64,000 nt of DNA from Luteipulveratus mongoliensis (GTDB taxonomy: Bacteria; Actinomycetota; Actinomycetes; Actinomycetales; Dermatophilaceae): assembly GCF_001190945.1 (NCBI RefSeq), contig NZ_CP011112.1, positions 310,001 to 374,000 on the forward strand, read 5' to 3'. The notes under the pieces are model-generated. The model was not told where the DNA came from. It ran no database searches and was given only the letters and a program-made list of their open reading frames with translations. A program made the translations under genes and the position numbers. Position 1 is the first letter of the stretch, and each line of letters begins with the position of its first letter. Of the stretch, positions 36,689 to 45,003 are shown piece by piece.

Positions 36689-39600
36689 TCACGGCGTCGC
36701 CGTGACCGTGGTGGCCGCGAGCGCGTCGACCCACGCACTGTCAAGATTGATGAATTGCGTTGGTGTGGCAAGCGGCACGGGCCGTCCGTCAATCATCGAT
36801 CCCTGGTTGGCACTGAGCTGCGGAGCCACCAGCCACACCGCGCGAGCGCGGCTCGAGCCCAGATCGCTCCACCGCGCCAGCAGCGCCATGTTGTCGTAGC
36901 GCGCCAAGGGCGCCGCCTCCGTCAGCACCACCGGTGATGAACCCGTGGCGGCCAGCGCCTCGTCGATGACGGCGGTCACGGTTGCCCATGACCGCTTGAC
37001 CAGCTCACCGAGCCCCTGGCGCGCCCGATGGCCGGCACCCTCAGCATCTGCTGCACGTACCGCATTCCACGGCACACCCGACTGCTCCGCCTGCGAACGC
37101 AACGCATCGAGGAGTGCGCCCGTGATGTCGACGAGCTGGGCGTCGTACGTCTCGACGATGCCCTGCTCAAGTCTGGCGAGACGATCGGCCTGGACACCGA
37201 GTGTGAGGAACGACCGTGTGCGAATCGACTGCTCGATGCGCCGGCCGAGGTCGCTGGTGACGGCCACGGGCGCGCTGCGGACGTCGTACGTCGGCTGGCG
37301 TGACTCAAGGCCAGTCGTGTCGCCGGCGTTCTTGGGCGCACGGTAGGCCTGCTGGCGGTCGTCGAAGATGAACTGGACGCTGGCCTGGCGCAGCAGCTCA
37401 TCGAGGGCAGGGCGCTCTGGAAGCGGCGCGAGTGCGGGAAAGCGGGCCGCCACACGCCCCCGGATCTCACTCGGCTTCATGGGTTGGGTGGAGACACCGT
37501 CGCCAAAGGTGAGCGCCAGCGCGGTCGCCGGGCTCAGGTCGCGATGGTGCAGGTCGCCCGACGCCGTGGCAGCAGCATCGCTGCTCACCGCAGCCGCCAG
37601 ATGCGCGAGCCGAACCGGTGCGATCAGCGTCTCCGGTGGTTCCGTGGTGTGAGCCCGTACCGCAGCGGCCAGCTCGACCGATGCTCGGGCGACAGGTACG
37701 ACCGTCCGCTCGGGGTTGGGCGACTGCGAGATGAGCAGATCGGCGGTGCGGCCCAGCTCGTCAGCCGCGTCCAGCAGCGACTGACTGTGCGCGATGAGCA
37801 CCAGCCCATCGCGCCGGCGGAGGAAGGTCGCCGCGTGGCTGTCCTCATCGGCTCGGCGCAACTCGCGCACACGCTCGAGAGTGAGCCGGAGCAAGCCGGC
37901 TGCCACTCGATGGTCCGGCGTCTCAGCGCCAGAGAACGCGCGCTCTATTGCCATGGTCGCTTCGTGGGCGGTGACGACATTGCCGTAGTCAGCAAGGGTC
38001 GTCATCAGGGTGTCGACCAGCGTTCCGAGCAAGGCGCGCGAGGTGTCATCGGATGCCCACAGCCGCTGCAGCTCGCTCAGGATCTGACTAGCCCGAGCGG
38101 GCGTGACGGGGTCGGGAAGGCTCGCACCGAGCTGTGCCTGTGTGGCGAGCGCATCAATGTCGGTGCCGTACCCCAAAACGATGCGCACGGTGGCGGCTCG
38201 GTTGGGGCCACCCCGGGCCTTGGAACCCTTGCCCGTCGCGACCGCGATCAGGGTCTCGGCAGCTGCCTCGAGGGTGTTGTCGGCCGCGGCACGGTCGACC
38301 GCCGTCTTGGGCGCCGCGACATCACCGAGCCGTTTGCGCCACTGCTTCATCCGGTCGTTGATGTGCCTGCGCGTGCGGTCGGCAACACCCTCAAGCCGAG
38401 CAATACGGACGGGATCCGTGGCCAGCAGTTCGCCGACGGTCTCGATGCGTTCCGGCTCCAGTGCCGACAGCGCACGCGGGGTGAGGCCGGACTGCGCCAG
38501 CGGTGTGGAGAGGGTCGCAGCGGCCGCAAGGGCATCGGCCTCCTCTCCAGGCTCCGTCGTCGCATCGTCGGGAAAGATCGCGGCCCAGGCCCTGCGCATC
38601 TCGTCAGCGGTTTCGTGACGTCGCGCGGCATCCCTCGCGAGTGCCCTCGTGAAGAACGAGGTGAATCGTGGTGCCAGGCTCGAGTCGAACATGTCTTGAG
38701 TGACCACCGCGTCGTCAGAGATTGCGGCCGGTGGTGCGTCCGGATCGTCGCCGTACTGGGGAGTGCAGCCGGTGGCCATCTCGAACAAGACGACCGCGGC
38801 GGCATACCGCTCGGCTGCGGAGTCGAAGTGGTCACGTGCCCCGGTCAGGAACGGATCGAGGTAGGGCGGTGTGCCTGCGGATGTCGCTGACGCGGCCGCA
38901 CGCGTGAGCGAGAAGTCAAACAGCACAAGGTGTTTGGCACGATCGCCACGGCTAAGACGGACACCGAGGTTGGACGGCTTGATATCCCGATGGTCAACTC
39001 CCGCCTTATCGAGCGCGACAACCATCTCGAGCAGATCGTTGCCGTATCGCTCAAGCCGGTCGAGCGAGAGCCGGGTGCGCTCGCGAAGCTCGGCGCTCAG
39101 CGTGCCCACGCCTGCGCTCTCAAGCAGCAGCGCCTGCCGACCACCGACGGTGATCGGTCCTTCAAACAGCTTGACGACGCGCGGGCTCTTCAGCGTCCGC
39201 AGCACCTCGGCCTCGTCCGCGAGCCGCTGGCCAGCGTCATCGTGCAGAGCGACCTTGAGCACACGCTGCTGTGGCTTGCCGGTCGCATGGTGATCGATCA
39301 CGAGGAGGCCAACGGCGGTGGAGCCCTGACCAAGCCGACGCTCGAGCTCGAAGCGGCCGTCGAGAACATCGCCCGGCGTCGCCTCCAGCGGGTCCGTGGG
39401 GCCCTCGTCACCCGTGTTGGCGGCACGCTCGCCTTTGTCGAGGAGGGCGAGGAACGTACCAACCTCACCGATGCGCTTGGTCGGCGCAGGGGCTGTGGCC
39501 TTAAGGACGAGATCACGCAGCTCGGATGAGACCTGGGGCAGCTCGACGGCAAGATCAAGGCCGTCTTGCTCTCGCAAGCGCGTCATGAGCGTGGCGCGAG

Positions 39601-40930
39601 TGGTCGCCGGCGCCTGCCCGACGATGACGTAGAAGGCCAACGCGCCCAAGCCGAACACATCGATCCGAGCACGGTCGGCGGTGGGACTCCATGCGCCCTC
39701 CGGCGCGCTGAATCCGTCGTCACTGCGCACCGAGGTCAGAGAACCTTCGGACCCATGAAGTGAAGTCACCCCGGGCGCCGCCGTATGCGTCAGGTTGGCC
39801 GGGTCCAGCACACCTGCGCCCTGCCAGCCGCCCACGCGCACTCTGACGTCGTCCTGAGTGCCCGGCACGTCGCGGATCCAGATGCAGTCGGGTGCGAGCT
39901 CTCGGTGAACCACCTTGCTGTTGTGGGCGTACTGAAGGGCCTCACCGATCTGACGGACGATCGAGAGCTGCGTGACGAGAGGGATGCCCTGGGGCCGACC
40001 GGCCAGCCAGAGGTCAAGCCGCTGCCAGGACTCGGAGTAGTCGTACGCGAGACCGACACCCAGCTCGGACTGGACCAAGTCCTTGGGCCGCAAGATGCCA
40101 TCGTGCTGAAGTCGCGACATGACGGCGTACTCGTTCTCAGCGACCCGGCGCACCCGGCGCTGCTCGCTCTCAGGGGCGCCGGCCGGCGTCACCTGGAAGC
40201 GGATGCGCGCCTTCTCCTGCTGGGCAACGCTGTGGTGCGCCAGCCAGTCCTGCCAGCCTTCTCCCGCGGCGAGCGCCTCGTCGGCGATGGTCCACGATCC
40301 GGCCTGTCGTTCGCGGCGCTGAACGAGGCCGATGCGGGCCATCAGCTCAGCCAGGATCGCCTCCTGATTGGGGCCGATGGGCTCACGGCGCGGCGCGGCG
40401 AAAAGAAGCTCGGAGATGCCCGGGAGGTGACTCTGCTGCTCACCGCCATCGAGTCCGTACAGGCCCATCGCACTGCTCGCCGACAGCTCGCAACGGAAGC
40501 GCTCATGGTGCAGGAAGACCGACTCCTGCACGAACGGCACGATGCGCCGCACGTCCATGGCCGGCGCCTTCTTTTCCTTGACCCAGTCGTAGTAGGCGTC
40601 CTTCAGCTTGGACGCCAGATACTGAGCTTTACGGCGCGCCAGCTTGAGTGGCGAGTCCTCAGCGCGGTGACCGGAGCGCAACCACCGGTGGTCGTCGCCC
40701 TGCAGCGTGCCCGAGTAGTACTTGAGCTCGACGAGGTGCAGCTGGTCGCGACCCAGGACCAGCAAGTCGACCTCGTGCCAGCGCCCTCGGGAGTCACGGA
40801 ACTCAAAGTTGGACCAGGCTCGGAACGGCGACTCGTCGGGAAGTGTGGCGCGGAGTAACGCGAGGCCCTCGGTCTCGTGCGTGAACTGCGACGGGCTGAC
40901 CTCGACCCAGCGCTCGCCCCCCACCGACAT
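36689..40930 (-). CDS. pglW: BREX type 2 protein kinase PglW with NERD domain
   Basis: 1413 residues. An N-terminal NERD nuclease-like domain has D55, E68 and K70 (LHLVELKYYSG). Two kinase-like regions follow. The first (about 240-500) has HREL at 342-345 and VGGW at 367-370 where active kinases have HRD and DFG, so it appears inactive. The second (about 525-830) has the glycine loop GQGSTAVG, lysine K559, HRDIKPSN at 647-654 and DFS at 672-674 and looks active. The remaining 550 residues are helical, including a helix-hairpin-helix-like LEGVADRTRRHINDRM. GAGGAG precedes ATG 40930. It is the first gene of the BREX operon. Confidence 0.92.
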   Translation of the reverse strand: MSVGGERWVEVSPSQFTHETEGLALLRATLPDESPFRAWSNFEFRDSRGRWHEVDLLVLGRDQLHLVELKYYSGTLQGDDHRWLRSGHRAEDSPLKLARRKAQYLASKLKDAYYDWVKEKKAPAMDVRRIVPFVQESVFLHHERFRCELSASSAMGLYGLDGGEQQSHLPGISELLFAAPRREPIGPNQEAILAELMARIGLVQRRERQAGSWTIADEALAAGEGWQDWLAHHSVAQQEKARIRFQVTPAGAPESEQRRVRRVAENEYAVMSRLQHDGILRPKDLVQSELGVGLAYDYSESWQRLDLWLAGRPQGIPLVTQLSIVRQIGEALQYAHNSKVVHRELAPDCIWIRDVPGTQDDVRVRVGGWQGAGVLDPANLTHTAAPGVTSLHGSEGSLTSVRSDDGFSAPEGAWSPTADRARIDVFGLGALAFYVIVGQAPATTRATLMTRLREQDGLDLAVELPQVSSELRDLVLKATAPAPTKRIGEVGTFLALLDKGERAANTGDEGPTDPLEATPGDVLDGRFELERRLGQGSTAVGLLVIDHHATGKPQQRVLKVALHDDAGQRLADEAEVLRTLKSPRVVKLFEGPITVGGRQALLLESAGVGTLSAELRERTRLSLDRLERYGNDLLEMVVALDKAGVDHRDIKPSNLGVRLSRGDRAKHLVLFDFSLTRAAASATSAGTPPYLDPFLTGARDHFDSAAERYAAAVVLFEMATGCTPQYGDDPDAPPAAISDDAVVTQDMFDSSLAPRFTSFFTRALARDAARRHETADEMRRAWAAIFPDDATTEPGEEADALAAAATLSTPLAQSGLTPRALSALEPERIETVGELLATDPVRIARLEGVADRTRRHINDRMKQWRKRLGDVAAPKTAVDRAAADNTLEAAAETLIAVATGKGSKARGGPNRAATVRIVLGYGTDIDALATQAQLGASLPDPVTPARASQILSELQRLWASDDTSRALLGTLVDTLMTTLADYGNVVTAHEATMAIERAFSGAETPDHRVAAGLLRLTLERVRELRRADEDSHAATFLRRRDGLVLIAHSQSLLDAADELGRTADLLISQSPNPERTVVPVARASVELAAAVRAHTTEPPETLIAPVRLAHLAAAVSSDAAATASGDLHHRDLSPATALALTFGDGVSTQPMKPSEIRGRVAARFPALAPLPERPALDELLRQASVQFIFDDRQQAYRAPKNAGDTTGLESRQPTYDVRSAPVAVTSDLGRRIEQSIRTRSFLTLGVQADRLARLEQGIVETYDAQLVDITGALLDALRSQAEQSGVPWNAVRAADAEGAGHRARQGLGELVKRSWATVTAVIDEALAATGSSPVVLTEAAPLARYDNMALLARWSDLGSSRARAVWLVAPQLSANQGSMIDGRPVPLATPTQFINLDSAWVDALAATTVTATP

Positions 40931-41305
40931 ACCGCCAACTCCTCAGTGTCACGCCCGACCACGGCCCCCGGGGCGAACGATACAGAGCGACACAGTCATC
41001 TGTGTCCTGACTCCGTTCATGCGTAGGTGGCGAAATAGGTCACCGGGGTCTTCTCCAGCACAGCGACGTGTCGGCTCAAAACCAGTTAGCGTCAACGATC
41101 CACGTACGGGTGGCTCTGCGCAGGGTCGGGTGCGCACATCTCATGGGTGCGTACACGTGGCTTGAACGCTAGGCACACAAGTGGCTCGAGCCAGCCACCT
41201 CTGCCACCCGCCGGGGTGCTCACGGGTCCCCAGACCTCAATCCCCCAGATCTGGAACCGACGAGCCGCACAAGGAGCAGTACTCAGAAGCCTTCGACCGC
41301 ATGCC
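40931..41305 (-). promoter_or_regulatory. 375-bp leader before the BREX operon with a perfect hairpin
   Basis: No gene is seen. A perfect inverted repeat GACACAG-TCAT-CTGTGTC lies at 40989-41006, about 60 bp before pglW, and could be an operator or RNA hairpin. Shortly downstream on the minus strand TATCGT is a possible -10, but no good -35 fits. Nearer the end of the upstream gene, GTGGCT-N6-AGCCAC (41181-41198) could act as its terminator. The BREX promoter is therefore probably in this stretch but is not resolved. Confidence 0.5.
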
Positions 41306-42112
41306 CTAGCTGAGTGCGTCGAACGGAAGAGCACATAGCGAGTGCTGCGCTTCGTCCGCGTCTCCTGTCCACAGATTCTCGAACACGTTTCTGTCGGGCT
41401 CAATGCGAGCATACGTATCGCTCCTTCGAACTTCTTGCACATAAACAGTCATCTCGCCGACGGAATCACGGATGCCGCGACGCACCTCTTCACGCTGTCG
41501 CCCTCGGGCGCCCCGAAGTTCGAAGCGCAGCGCGGAGAAGGACTCAGCCAGCTGGCCTCTCGAAGCTCGCGGTCCGACGTCTCGTGACAGAAAAAGTGAC
41601 GGCATCTCTACACCACCGCAGTGGGCAAAATCGGACCAGAACAGCGGCCACTTCCAGTGCGGCGGGCGGCTGAGGAGGCTGGCAGTCGTTTGCGAGGGGC
41701 TGGGAGAAAGATGGGCATACAGATCTGCCGCAGTGCACACGTATGTCCAATGGCCGAACCAGCGATCCTCGGTACGTCGGTATGCGAGGTCTGCGCGGCG
41801 CTCAGGACTCAACCACATGGAAGTTGCAAGGTCGCCGGTCCACGGTGGATCAGGTATGACGTAGTAAACGGGAACCAGCGACAACAGATACCGCTCGAGC
41901 TGGGCGACGTCGATCTTCGTAACGTGTTTATCTGGAAGTCGCTCTGGGACCTTAACTTCCAGTAGGCAGGCTTTTCCCGGGACAGTTCCCAAGTCTTCGA
42001 TCCGGATATCCTCGCCCTTCGTCGGCCACCACAATCCGCCCGTAGGAAATCGGTGTGACACATACATGCTCGCCCAGTGTTCGAACGTCTTCTCCGGTAC
42101 AGATCGCACCAT
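41306..42112 (-). CDS. PD-(D/E)XK nuclease-like protein upstream of BREX
   Basis: 268 residues, family not recognised. The N-terminal third carries the nuclease-like pattern: GEDIRIEDL with D35, LLEVKV with E52 and K54, then QLERY with Q71 and Y75, matching the D...ExK plus QxxxY layout of RecB/Cas4-like PD-(D/E)XK folds. The C-terminal part has a Trp-rich core (RPPHWKWPLFWSDFAHCG). ATG 42112 is chosen because AAAGGA lies eight bases upstream; ATG 42163 has a poorer site. It reads toward pglW, 375 bp away. A role in defence is inference from motif and location. Confidence 0.6.
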   Translation of the reverse strand: MVRSVPEKTFEHWASMYVSHRFPTGGLWWPTKGEDIRIEDLGTVPGKACLLEVKVPERLPDKHVTKIDVAQLERYLLSLVPVYYVIPDPPWTGDLATSMWLSPERRADLAYRRTEDRWFGHWTYVCTAADLYAHLSPSPSQTTASLLSRPPHWKWPLFWSDFAHCGGVEMPSLFLSRDVGPRASRGQLAESFSALRFELRGARGRQREEVRRGIRDSVGEMTVYVQEVRRSDTYARIEPDRNVFENLWTGDADEAQHSLCALPFDALS

Positions 42113-42204
42113 GTCACTGGTCCTTTGGGATGTGCTCGCGGCGAGCCTCGATATCGTGCTCATGTCCTAAGTTCCACAGTAGCGATGGCGACGGGCCAGC
42201 TTGC

Positions 42205-42480
42205 GAGGCTCAGGTATAGAACGCCGCGCTGACCAAGTCCCACCAACCCGAATCTGTAGACGTCGCAGCGTCCCTCGCACTCTTCTCCGGTCGCGGCCAT
42301 CTGCCCCCGCATAGCTGCGCACGCACAGCTTGTCGGTCCCGTCGCCGACCGGGCCGACCTTGCCCGAGCAGTTCTTGAACGGGCCCGCTCCCATGGAGGG
42401 AGGGCCAAGCCCGGCGGCGGTGAAGACACTGCGAGAGCCGCCCGAACCCCACTGGGGCCCTAGTGCCCTGACCGGCGGCT
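42205..42480 (-). pseudogene. Possible decayed small secreted-protein gene
   Basis: This stretch fills most of the gap between 42112 and 42536. On the minus strand, one frame reads GPQWGSGGSRSVFTAAG and later CSGKVGPVGDGTDKLCVRSY with no start codon or signal peptide. A second frame ends STDSGWWDLVSAAFYT just before a stop at 42210. That ending resembles the C-termini of the small secreted proteins at 43862-44778 (TWWKSVSGSYYT and STDGTFFT), and DKLCVRS resembles their NFCVRS. At least one frameshift would be needed to join the parts. The call rests on these short resemblances and is weak. Confidence 0.3.
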
Positions 42481-42535
42481 AACACTCATGCGGCCATCCA
42501 TCCGCGTGTCGCCGTCCTTCGCTACCGTCGTAGGT

Positions 42536-43852
42536 ATGCGACTGATCCGGGTCAACGCATGCGACTCCTGGAGCGAAGAGGAATTCGCCTCCGGCCTCGA
42601 AGAGTGGGTCGGCGAGGACGCGGTGCCCGGGATCGCCATCGCCCAGCCCACAACGCCCTCCGGCGTCGACTTCCTCGTCGTCACGCCGTACGCGTGCACC
42701 ATCGTCGAGATCAAGGGCGTCACCAGGGCCGCGCGTGGAGTCGTCGACATCCCCGCAGGCTCCGCCTGGAAAGCCAACGGCGAGGACCTCAATCTCCACC
42801 TCACGGGCGAGGGACCCAACCCCATCGGCCAGGTGCAGAAGTACGCACGGTCGTTCGGCCCACGCCTTCGACAGGATCACCTGGAGGGCGCGTACGTCGA
42901 CTCCCTGGTGCTCATCGTGCAGAGCCGGGAGGCGCAGGCGCACGAGGAGTCAGAGCGCCTTCGGCTACGTGACGAGAGTGGTCTCGCCACGGTCGCTGAC
43001 ACCCGCGTCAACGTTGCCGTCTATGCGCGCGGCCAGAACATCAAGGGTGCGCTGAAGTACTTCCGCCAAGCCGGTCTCTACCGAGGCAGCGTCTGGGATA
43101 TCCCCGCGGTCCACCAGCTGTTCGAGATCCTCGAGATCGACTCGTGCCCCACGGAGCAGGAGCTCCTGGACGAGGGATTCGAGCGAGACGCCGGCGCGTA
43201 TTCGGTTCGGTACGACCGTCGCGGCACTGCCCTGACCGGCGCGTCTGATCCGACCACGGTCATCGTGCCAAGGAGGGCCTACGTCCCGCCCCGGCAACCG
43301 GGCTACCAGGCACCATCCACGCCGAGCCCCTACGGCAACCCACCGTCGACATGGCCCAAGCCCAAGAAGTCGCATGGGCCTTTGCGTGCCGTGCTCCTGA
43401 CCGTGATGGTGCTCATGTTCGCCCTGCTGGCCTGGCCTGCCATCTGGATCGCCCTCGACGCGAACGGAGGCAGCTCCAACGCCGCCGAAGACGGCACCGC
43501 AGCAAACTCTGCGACGACCTTCCTCTCGCCAGACCGCAACACCGTCTGCCTTGCGACAACGGCCTCAGTCCGGTGCGACTCCACCAGCGTCACCTACGAC
43601 ATGCCGTCGACTCCGGCGCGCTGCCAATCAAAGCCCAACTGGGGACACGTCTTCGTCCTCGACGCCCAGGGCACGGCGCGCCTGGAGTGCCCAGCCACTC
43701 GCCGCACAGCGCCGGCAGCAGCGCAATCACTCGGATACGGCGATCGGAGGACCGTCGGGTTCATCACCTGCGTGAGCGAACGGTCTGGAATCCGTTGCAG
43801 CAACGGCGGACACGGATTCCAGACCGACCGACTTCGTTACGACACCTGGTGA
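42536..43852 (+). CDS. Membrane-anchored NERD-domain protein with Cys-rich outer domain
   Basis: 438 residues. The N-terminal part is NERD-like: VDFLVVTPYACTIVEIKGVT gives D45, E58 and K60, and GPNPIGQVQKYARS matches the later NERD glutamine motif. A Pro-rich linker (250-280) leads to one membrane helix at about 284-307 (LRAVLLTVMVLMFALLAWPA). The remaining 130 residues should lie outside and contain six cysteines (C338, C347, C363, C385, C412, C421), suggesting three disulfides. ATG 42536 follows TAGGT; an upstream in-frame ATG at 42488 adds nothing recognisable. A cytoplasmic nuclease-like head joined to a surface domain suggests sensing or DNA-entry defence, which is inference only. Confidence 0.7.
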   Translation: MRLIRVNACDSWSEEEFASGLEEWVGEDAVPGIAIAQPTTPSGVDFLVVTPYACTIVEIKGVTRAARGVVDIPAGSAWKANGEDLNLHLTGEGPNPIGQVQKYARSFGPRLRQDHLEGAYVDSLVLIVQSREAQAHEESERLRLRDESGLATVADTRVNVAVYARGQNIKGALKYFRQAGLYRGSVWDIPAVHQLFEILEIDSCPTEQELLDEGFERDAGAYSVRYDRRGTALTGASDPTTVIVPRRAYVPPRQPGYQAPSTPSPYGNPPSTWPKPKKSHGPLRAVLLTVMVLMFALLAWPAIWIALDANGGSSNAAEDGTAANSATTFLSPDRNTVCLATTASVRCDSTSVTYDMPSTPARCQSKPNWGHVFVLDAQGTARLECPATRRTAPAAAQSLGYGDRRTVGFITCVSERSGIRCSNGGHGFQTDRLRYDTW

Positions 43853-43861
43853 CCGAACCGA

Positions 43862-44248
43862 TCAGGTGTAGTAGCTCCCGCTGACGGACTTCCACCAGGT
43901 GTTGGTGCCGCCGTAGATCGTCGCTTTCGCGAGCTGGTCCTCAGCGATCGACAGGTTGCCCGTGCACGACTTCCGGTGCGATGGGCTGACCTCCAGGTGC
44001 GCAACCTGTCGCCCGCCCAGTGTCATGTCGGCGTTGGACGTTGCGCCGGCCGCGGTCGACTTGAGCGTCAGGCACAGCGTGTCGACCGAGTCGTCCCAGC
44101 TGACGACCGAGTGGACTGAGCCACCCGGCGCCGTCAGGGAGACGGACTTGTCATTCGCGCTGGCCGGGCACACCGTTGCCACGGCCAGACCGGTGGTCAG
44201 CGCCAGGCCACCGAACACGCCGAGCGCGCCAATTCTCTTGCTTCCCAT
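43862..44248 (-). CDS. Small secreted protein, CTGNLSI family (copy 1)
   Basis: 128 residues. A signal peptide of about 31 residues (MGSKRIGALGVFGGLALTTG, ending PASA) is followed by a beta-rich domain: SVDTLCLTLKSTAAGATSNA, then the motif SCTGNLSIAEDQLAKATI and the end SVSGSYYT. Two cysteines in the mature part (DTLC and SCTG) probably form a disulfide. The function is unknown. It is a divergent paralogue of 44422-44778, with a fragment of a third copy between them. ATG 44248 is the only start that keeps the signal peptide. Confidence 0.7.
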   Translation of the reverse strand: MGSKRIGALGVFGGLALTTGLAVATVCPASANDKSVSLTAPGGSVHSVVSWDDSVDTLCLTLKSTAAGATSNADMTLGGRQVAHLEVSPSHRKSCTGNLSIAEDQLAKATIYGGTNTWWKSVSGSYYT

Positions 44249-44259
44249 AGCGATTCCGA

Positions 44260-44421
44260 TCAGGTGTAGAAGGTCGTGTCCTTGGATGTGCCCCGGAACT
44301 CCAGGTTCATCCAGAACTTCTTGTCCTCCGGGATGGACAGGTTGCCCGTGCAGTTCGACGGCTTGCCGAAGCCAGCGTCGTTAGCGGTCGCGCGGGTGGT
44401 CTCGCCAGTGCTCCCCGCAAC
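44260..44421 (-). pseudogene. C-terminal fragment of a CTGNLSI-family secreted protein
   Basis: Directly after the stop of the 44422-44778 gene and in the same frame, the sequence reads STGETTRATANDAGFGKP, then SNCTGNLSIPEDKKFWM and ends GTSKDTTFYT before a stop at 44260. This is the C-terminal half of the family, lacking start codon, signal peptide and first half. It is best explained as the remnant of a tandem duplication. Readthrough of one stop codon would append it to the neighbour, but I see no sign that this happens. Confidence 0.7.
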
Positions 44422-44778
44422 TCAGGTGAAGAACGTGCCGTCGGTGCTGTGGTTGCCGTCGCCAACGATCGCGAAGGCTCGCTTGTCCTCAGGAATGGAC
44501 AGGTTGCCCGTGCACTTCGGGGTCGTCGTGGTGCCGGAGTGGCTGACCTTCCAGACAGGCCCCGAGCCATCCAGCAGGGTGATGGTGCCCGTGTAGGTGT
44601 GGCCCTTCACGAGGCTGCGGACGCAGAAGTTGTCGTGCAGGTCGTCCCAGGTGGCCTGAGCGACGACCTTGCCGCCGACGGTCAGGTTGATCGTGGCGTT
44701 GTTCGCGGACGCGGACCCGGCGGCCCCAAAAGTGAGGCCGGCGCCGAGCACGCAAGCCGCAGCGAGAGTGCGTTTCAT
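44422..44778 (-). CDS. Small secreted protein, CTGNLSI family (copy 2)
   Basis: 118 residues. The signal peptide MKRTLAAACVLGAGLTFGAA ends GSASA, and a mature beta-rich domain follows: INLTVGGKVVAQATWDDLHD, FCVRSLVKGHTYTGTITLLD, then KCTGNLSIPEDKRAFAIVGD and the end STDGTFFT. Two mature-part cysteines match copy 1. No known family was recognised and the role is unknown; the export and neighbouring wall hydrolases suggest cell-surface function. RBS GAGG-like bases precede ATG 44778. Confidence 0.7.
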   Translation of the reverse strand: MKRTLAAACVLGAGLTFGAAGSASANNATINLTVGGKVVAQATWDDLHDNFCVRSLVKGHTYTGTITLLDGSGPVWKVSHSGTTTTPKCTGNLSIPEDKRAFAIVGDGNHSTDGTFFT

Positions 44779-44890
44779 GTCGATGTCCTTAGAACAGAGG
44801 GGATTTGGAGACTGCCGTTCTGGATGAGGACAACCATCCAGAAGCGGTCTACGAGATCCCTACACACTCGCTACATCCACTCCGATCCTT

Positions 44891-44935
44891 GGTCTCGATA
44901 CGCCTCCGCTGGCGCTCCGGCTACTCGACCAGCGG
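44891..44935. repeat. REP-like palindromic repeat, copy a
   Basis: Begins GGTCTCGATACG and ends CTACTCGACCAGCGG, with a variable GC-rich centre (CCTCCGCTGGCGCTCCGG) that itself folds. Members of the same family lie at 51926, 54553, 54616, 54748, 54808 and 56251. This copy is intergenic between the secreted-protein gene and the amidase gene. Confidence 0.85.
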
Positions 44936-44948
44936 TAGGAGTTGGAGG

Positions 44949-44987
44949 CCCGCCCGGCCGAGACGTGACCCGTATCGGCCGGGCGGG
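44949..44987 (-). terminator. Hairpin after the amidase gene
   Basis: Perfect 12-bp arms at 44949-44960 (CCCGCCCGGCCG) and 44976-44987 enclose a 15-base loop. It lies 16 bp beyond the stop of the minus-strand amidase gene. There is no T-run, as is common in high-GC actinobacteria. Confidence 0.7.
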
Positions 44988-45003
44988 GGACTGGGGGAGG
45001 GCG

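Noticed and set aside
41245-41254. CCAGATCTGG palindrome between pglW and the nuclease-like gene
   Set aside because: Ten bases only, no partner sites and no promoter next to it; such palindromes are expected by chance.
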